From: Niveispirillum sp.
GTDB lineage: Bacteria > Pseudomonadota > Alphaproteobacteria > Azospirillales > Azospirillaceae
Direction of reading: 5' to 3'
Assembly (NCBI RefSeq): GCF_017996735.1
Contig: NZ_JAGOGJ010000038.1
Coordinates: 1 to 54,445, forward strand
Length of the DNA: 54,445 bases
Part shown: positions 50,655-54,445 of the stretch, one piece after another
Position numbering within the stretch: the stretch's first letter is position 1
How the letters are laid out: every line of letters begins with the position of its first letter
Translations under genes and position numbers: made by a program
Notes under the pieces: model-generated
Told to the model about the DNA's origin: nothing
What the model saw: only the letters and a program-made list of their open reading frames with translations
Databases searched by the model: none

Positions 50655-53573
50655 CTTTCCCGCCTCCTTTTGCTGCTGTTTGCATTGTCTCTCCCGCTTC
50701 CGGTGGTAGCCGGGGCGGTGACGGATATGCCGGGGCGTGTGGAAAGGCTGTTCAGCGACCGTGCCGGGCAGGAACTGCGCCTGTTCGGGCGTGATCTGTT
50801 TGCCGGGGGGGCGGCGGCGGCGGACGGGCCGGCCCTGGGCAGTGTCGGGGATGACTACCGGCTGGGCCCGGGGGATGAGCTGTCGCTGCTGTTGCGCGGA
50901 CAGGCGGCGCGCAACAGCCGGCACCGGATCGGCGCCGACGGGCTGCTGCTGGTCGATGATCTGCGCCCCATCGCGGCGGCCGGCCGCACCCTGGGGGAGG
51001 TGCGGGCGGAACTGGAGGCGGCGGTGGCTGCCACCCATGTGCAGACGCAAGCCTTTCTGTCGCTCCTGTCCATGCGGCGCGTGGGCATTCTGGTCCTGGG
51101 GCAGGTGGCGAAGCCGGGGCGTGTGGCGCTGCCGGCCTTTGCCACGCCGCTGGATGCGCTGCTGGCCGCCGGTGGCGTTCTGCCGGATGGATCGCTGCGT
51201 GCCATCCGGCTGGTGCCGCCCGGTGGTGGCGGTGGGGTCTTGGTTGATCTCTACGATTTGTTGACCCGTGGCGACGGGGCGGCGGCCGACCTGCTGGCCG
51301 ACGGGGCGCGGCTGATCGTGCCGCCACTGGGACCGGTGGTGGCCGTGGCCGGGTCGGTGAAACGCCCTGGTATCTATGAATTGCCGCCCGGCGCGGGGTC
51401 CGGCACGGGACCCGACGATACGGCCGATCTGCTGGCACTGGCGGGCGGGGCGCTGCGGCCGGGGCGGGACCGGTCCAGCCTGTTGCGTCTGTCGCCGGAG
51501 GGGGTGGAAAGGCCGCTGCCGGTCAGCGCCGGGACACCCATCCCCCTGCGCGATGGCGACCTGTTGATCCATGCGCCCGAAGGGGGCGCGCGGGCGGGCG
51601 GTGTCACCCTGTCGGGGGCCGTGGCCGAACCGGGGGAACGGGTGCTGGTGGCGGGCATGCGGCTGGCCGATCTGGTCGACCGGTCCATGCTGCCGCCCGA
51701 TGCCTGGCTGCCGGCCGCCGTGCTGCTGCGCCGGACGGCGGCCGGGGGGTCGCCACAGATGCGCGCGCTGGACCTGGCCGCCCTGTTGTCGGGGCGGGAG
51801 GCGGAGATGGCGGTCGACGGTGATCGGCTGGTGGTCCTGTCGGCAGCGGATGTCGGTTTCCTGCGCGGCCGGTCGGTGCTGTCCCTGCTGGCGGGACAGC
51901 CGGCCGACCCGCTGCATCGCGAGGAATGTGCCGGCCTGGCCTCGCTGGCCGCCGCGCTGTCGGCCGATCCGGAGGGGGCGCTGGCCGCCGGTCCCCTGGC
52001 GCGGGCTGCCATCGGGGTGGAGGGGCCGCCGCTGCCCTGTCCGCCGCTGTTCCAGGGGACGGATGGCGATCTGTTGCCTTTCCTGCTGCGCCAGTCGGTG
52101 TTTATGCGGCGGGGCGTACTGCGGCCCGGCCCCTATCCGCTGGCGGGACCCATGGCGCTGTCGGCGCTGGCCCCGATGGCGGGCGGCGGGTTCGGGGGCA
52201 AGGCGCAGGTCGCGCCGGGACAGGTGGCCGATGCCGTGGGCGATGGGGTTCTGCTGTCAGGACCGGTGCGGCAGCCCGGCCTGCGCTCCGTGGGGGATGA
52301 CGGGTTGAGCCTGCGGGCGCTTTTGTCGGGGGCCGGGGCGCCGCTGCCCGATGCCTATGGGCTGGCGGCCCTGCTGGAACGCACCGATGCCACCGCCTCG
52401 GGCCGGCGGCCCAGCCTTTTTGCACCGGCGGAGGTGGTGGAAGGGCGGTTCGATCTGCGCCTGCGCGATGGCGACCGGGTGACCCTGTTCACGCGCGACG
52501 CGGTGATGGGGACGGAGACCCCGGACCCGCTGGACCCCGCATTGCGCGCCCTTTTGTCGGAACGGATGGTGGCACTGCGCGGCGGGGTGGTGCGGCCGGG
52601 TGAATATCCCGTGGCCGGGCCGCTGCCCCTGCCGCTGCTGCTGCGTGCGGCGGGCGGGGTGAAGCCGGAGGGTGATCCGGCGCGCCTGGAACTGCTGCCC
52701 CCACCGCCCGGACCCAGGGGCGAGGGGCAGGGGGACGGGCGCGGCGTGGCCCCGCGTGAGATCACGGGCGGGGTAGCGGCCGTGGAGATGATCCCGCCCG
52801 GTGCCGCCCTGCGCGTTGCCCTGCGCCAACGGCCGCAGGAACGGCGCGGCGTGCTGCTGGCCGGGGAGGTGGCGGAACCCGGCACCTATGACATCGCACC
52901 GGGGGAGACCCTGTCCATGCTTCTGCACCGGGCCGGTGGGCTGACGGATGAAGCCTATCCCGCCGGGGTGATCTTCACCCGCGAAAGCGCCCGGCTGGCG
53001 GAGGAGGAGGGGCTACGCCGCAATGCGCGCGAACTGGACCGGCAGTTGTCGCAGATGCTGGGCGGCAAGAACCCGCCCGATCCGGCGCGGGTCGAACTGG
53101 TCCGGCAACTGGCCGCCGACCTGCGCGGAACCACGGCCCTGGGGCGCATTACGGTGGAAGCAAACCCCGACGTGCTGGGCGAGCGGCCGGAACTGGACAT
53201 CCCGCTGCAGCCCGGTGACCGGGTTCATATGCCCAGGCGCCCCCTGACCGTCACCGTATCGGGAGAGGTGCTGGCCCCGGCCTCCCTGCTGTTCGATCCG
53301 GAGAAGCAGGCCAAAGACTATCTGCGGGAAGCGGGCGGCCTGACCCGCTTCGCCGATGATGACCGCATCTTTGTCATCCAGCCCAATGGCGCAGCGCAGC
53401 CGCTGGAAAGCGGCTGGCTGGACCATGAGGTGGCGACGGTTCTGCCCGGTTCCATGATCGTGGTGCCCCGCGATGCCGAGCCGTTCGAATGGCTGCCCCT
53501 GACCCAGAGCATCACGACCATCCTGAGCCAGATCGCCTTCAGCGCCGCCGCCATCGCGGCCATATCGGACTAG
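50646..53573 (+). CDS. Multi-SLBB polysaccharide export protein (Wza-like)
   Basis: A 975-residue exported protein. Signal peptide: MVYLSRLLLLLFALSLPLPV with cleavage near VAGA; no lipobox Cys is seen. The polysaccharide export domain is about residues 70-130 (DYRLGPGDELSLLLRGQ, IGADGLLLVDDLRPI, GRTLGEVRAELEAAV). About eight SLBB-type repeats follow, each with the pattern G.V..PG.Y (for example LGQVAKPGRVALP, AGSVKRPGIYELP, SGAVAEPGERV, RGGVVRPGEYPV, AGEVAEPGTYDIAPGETL, SGEVLAPASLLF). Wza has two SLBB domains, so this is an expanded form. The C terminus is a short hydrophobic helix (FSAAAIAAIS). Such proteins form periplasmic/outer-membrane channels for exopolysaccharide. A glycosyltransferase gene follows after three bases. 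Confidence 0.85.
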   Translation: MVYLSRLLLLLFALSLPLPVVAGAVTDMPGRVERLFSDRAGQELRLFGRDLFAGGAAAADGPALGSVGDDYRLGPGDELSLLLRGQAARNSRHRIGADGLLLVDDLRPIAAAGRTLGEVRAELEAAVAATHVQTQAFLSLLSMRRVGILVLGQVAKPGRVALPAFATPLDALLAAGGVLPDGSLRAIRLVPPGGGGGVLVDLYDLLTRGDGAAADLLADGARLIVPPLGPVVAVAGSVKRPGIYELPPGAGSGTGPDDTADLLALAGGALRPGRDRSSLLRLSPEGVERPLPVSAGTPIPLRDGDLLIHAPEGGARAGGVTLSGAVAEPGERVLVAGMRLADLVDRSMLPPDAWLPAAVLLRRTAAGGSPQMRALDLAALLSGREAEMAVDGDRLVVLSAADVGFLRGRSVLSLLAGQPADPLHREECAGLASLAAALSADPEGALAAGPLARAAIGVEGPPLPCPPLFQGTDGDLLPFLLRQSVFMRRGVLRPGPYPLAGPMALSALAPMAGGGFGGKAQVAPGQVADAVGDGVLLSGPVRQPGLRSVGDDGLSLRALLSGAGAPLPDAYGLAALLERTDATASGRRPSLFAPAEVVEGRFDLRLRDGDRVTLFTRDAVMGTETPDPLDPALRALLSERMVALRGGVVRPGEYPVAGPLPLPLLLRAAGGVKPEGDPARLELLPPPPGPRGEGQGDGRGVAPREITGGVAAVEMIPPGAALRVALRQRPQERRGVLLAGEVAEPGTYDIAPGETLSMLLHRAGGLTDEAYPAGVIFTRESARLAEEEGLRRNARELDRQLSQMLGGKNPPDPARVELVRQLAADLRGTTALGRITVEANPDVLGERPELDIPLQPGDRVHMPRRPLTVTVSGEVLAPASLLFDPEKQAKDYLREAGGLTRFADDDRIFVIQPNGAAQPLESGWLDHEVATVLPGSMIVVPRDAEPFEWLPLTQSITTILSQIAFSAAAIAAISD

Positions 53574-53576
53574 GCC

Positions 53577-54338
53577 TTGGTGGCCGGCCCGGCCCTTTCC
53601 GTCATCACGGTGGTGCGTGACGATCCGGCGGGTCTGACCGCCACACGCGACAGTCTGGCCGGGCAGGTGTGGCGGGATTTCGAATGGCTGGTGGCCGATG
53701 GCGGATCGGGGGCGGCCACCCTGTCGGTGCTGGCGGAGGCGGCGCTGGCGCCGGACTGGCTGGACAGCCGGCCCGACGGCGGCCCGTTCGCCGGCATGGA
53801 CCGGGCGCTGGCCAGGGCCAGGGGGCGGCATGTGCTGTTCCTGAATGCCGGGGATTGTCTGGCCGACGCGGATGTTCTGGCCGATCTGGCGCCCGTGTTG
53901 GCGAAGGGGACGGACCTGCTTTATGGGGATGCGCTGGAAGATCCCGGCGACGGGCAGATGCGGCGCAAGCGGGCGCGGCACTGGCGCTGGGCCTTTTACG
54001 GCATGCCTGCCCATCATTGCGCCATTATTTACCGTCGCGCCGTGCTGGACGGGCTGCGGCTGGACCAGGGATACCGGATCGCGGGGGATTATGCCTTCAC
54101 CCTGTCCGTGTTGCGCCGCGCGGCCGGGGTCGTCCAGGTTGATCGTGTCGTGGCCCGCTTCGCGCCCGGCGGCCTGTCGCGCCGTCTGGCGGCGCTGGGT
54201 CGGCGGGAACAATACCGGATTCGCCGTCGGCTTCTGATGATGCCCGTAATCGTGGCGTCCACCATCTGGCTGCTACAAATTGTCGCAGCCTCCCTGCGTC
54301 ATATATCGCCGAAGGGCTACGCCTTTTGGCGATTTTAG
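53577..54338 (+). CDS. Family 2 glycosyltransferase
   Basis: A 253-residue GT-A fold glycosyltransferase. Motifs: LSVITVVRDDPAGLTATRDSL at the N terminus (the usual SVITVxRN), DFEWLVADGGSGAATL (nucleotide-sugar binding), GGPFAGMDRALARARGRHVLFLNAGDCL (family DxxxxAxN, and NAGD in place of the DxD), YGDALE, then MPAHHCAIIYRR and LDQGYRIAGDYAFTL with the catalytic-type Asp of AGDY. The end is amphipathic with one hydrophobic stretch (PVIVASTIWLLQIVAA). This subgroup acts in exopolysaccharide repeat synthesis. The start is TTG 53577 or GTG 53580, three or six bases after the SLBB stop, so it is coupled to the export gene. The following 107 bases to the window edge are AT-rich and show no gene. 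Confidence 0.85.
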   Translation: MVAGPALSVITVVRDDPAGLTATRDSLAGQVWRDFEWLVADGGSGAATLSVLAEAALAPDWLDSRPDGGPFAGMDRALARARGRHVLFLNAGDCLADADVLADLAPVLAKGTDLLYGDALEDPGDGQMRRKRARHWRWAFYGMPAHHCAIIYRRAVLDGLRLDQGYRIAGDYAFTLSVLRRAAGVVQVDRVVARFAPGGLSRRLAALGRREQYRIRRRLLMMPVIVASTIWLLQIVAASLRHISPKGYAFWRF

Positions 54339-54445
54339 CGGCATCTTCAGGGTCTGTTAACCGCTGCAAATCCGTTAACATGCCATTTACATAACAAAAT
54401 CAAGGCTTAAGCGTTTCCACAACGAATACGCTCATTAACCCTGCC

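Overview
The window is a GC-rich chromosomal segment of an alphaproteobacterium, most likely of the Rhodospirillales and Azospirillum/Niveispirillum-like. The evidence is a circularly permuted two-piece tmRNA with the tag ANDNSASDLRMAA, a SAM-II riboswitch before metZ, the large (1613-residue) NAD-glutamate dehydrogenase, an Rrf2-controlled suf operon with sufT, and dispersed palindromic repeats of the GTCATCCCCGCGAAAGCGGGG type. The genus is an inference. Most genes are chromosomal housekeeping genes. No phage, plasmid, IS element, CRISPR array or tRNA gene was seen.

Layout. 1-1719: end of ftsX, then a YdcF-like gene and a PlsC-like acyltransferase. 1731-5247: small envelope proteins, a D-2-hydroxyacid dehydrogenase and csaA. 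5261-7755: a methyltransferase/DUF1428 pair, divergent from metZ with its SAM-II riboswitch. 8112-16351: ileS of the eukaryote-like type, a YnfA-type membrane protein, prmA, a TonB-dependent receptor and a Tat-exported PhoD-like phosphatase. 16358-18307: a TPR/SPINDLY-type O-GlcNAc transferase. 18834-27784: the suf operon (Rrf2 regulator, sufB, GIY-YIG gene, sufC, GNAT, sufD, GNAT, sufS, sufU, sufT, sufA). 27791-31480: eutC-eutB, marC and a methyltransferase. 31797-35822: secA divergent from a parvulin. 35986-39780: an MtnA-like protein that seems to have lost its catalytic residues, an ATPase, and a binding protein/FecCD permease pair. 39860-40196: ssrA. 40219-43656: a class III CoA-transferase, then a NUDIX/NrtR-like regulator with a GNAT gene. 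43910-50585: NAD-GDH, YbaN-like, DUF3088 and N-carbamoylputrescine amidase genes. 50646-54338: an SLBB-repeat polysaccharide export protein and a glycosyltransferase, probably the start of an exopolysaccharide locus.

How genes work together. The suf operon supplies Fe-S clusters: SufBCD scaffold and ATPase, SufS desulfurase, SufU/SufA/SufT transfer factors, and an Rrf2 sensor that probably autoregulates. Two tandem-GNAT acetyltransferase genes are tightly interleaved with sufC, sufD and sufS. A small GIY-YIG nuclease gene between sufB and sufC is bracketed by two REPIN-like repeats. metZ makes homocysteine and is under SAM feedback. Its riboswitch seems to control a 25-codon leader ORF that is stop/start coupled to metZ, rather than the metZ ribosome site directly.

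The most interesting points are the SAM-II/leader-ORF/metZ arrangement, the GNAT genes inside suf, the GIY-YIG gene flanked by palindromic repeats, the 14-bp inverted repeat over the start codon of the SLBB gene, the MtnA-like probable pseudoenzyme, and a possible sigma-54 driven small RNA near 41790-41960.
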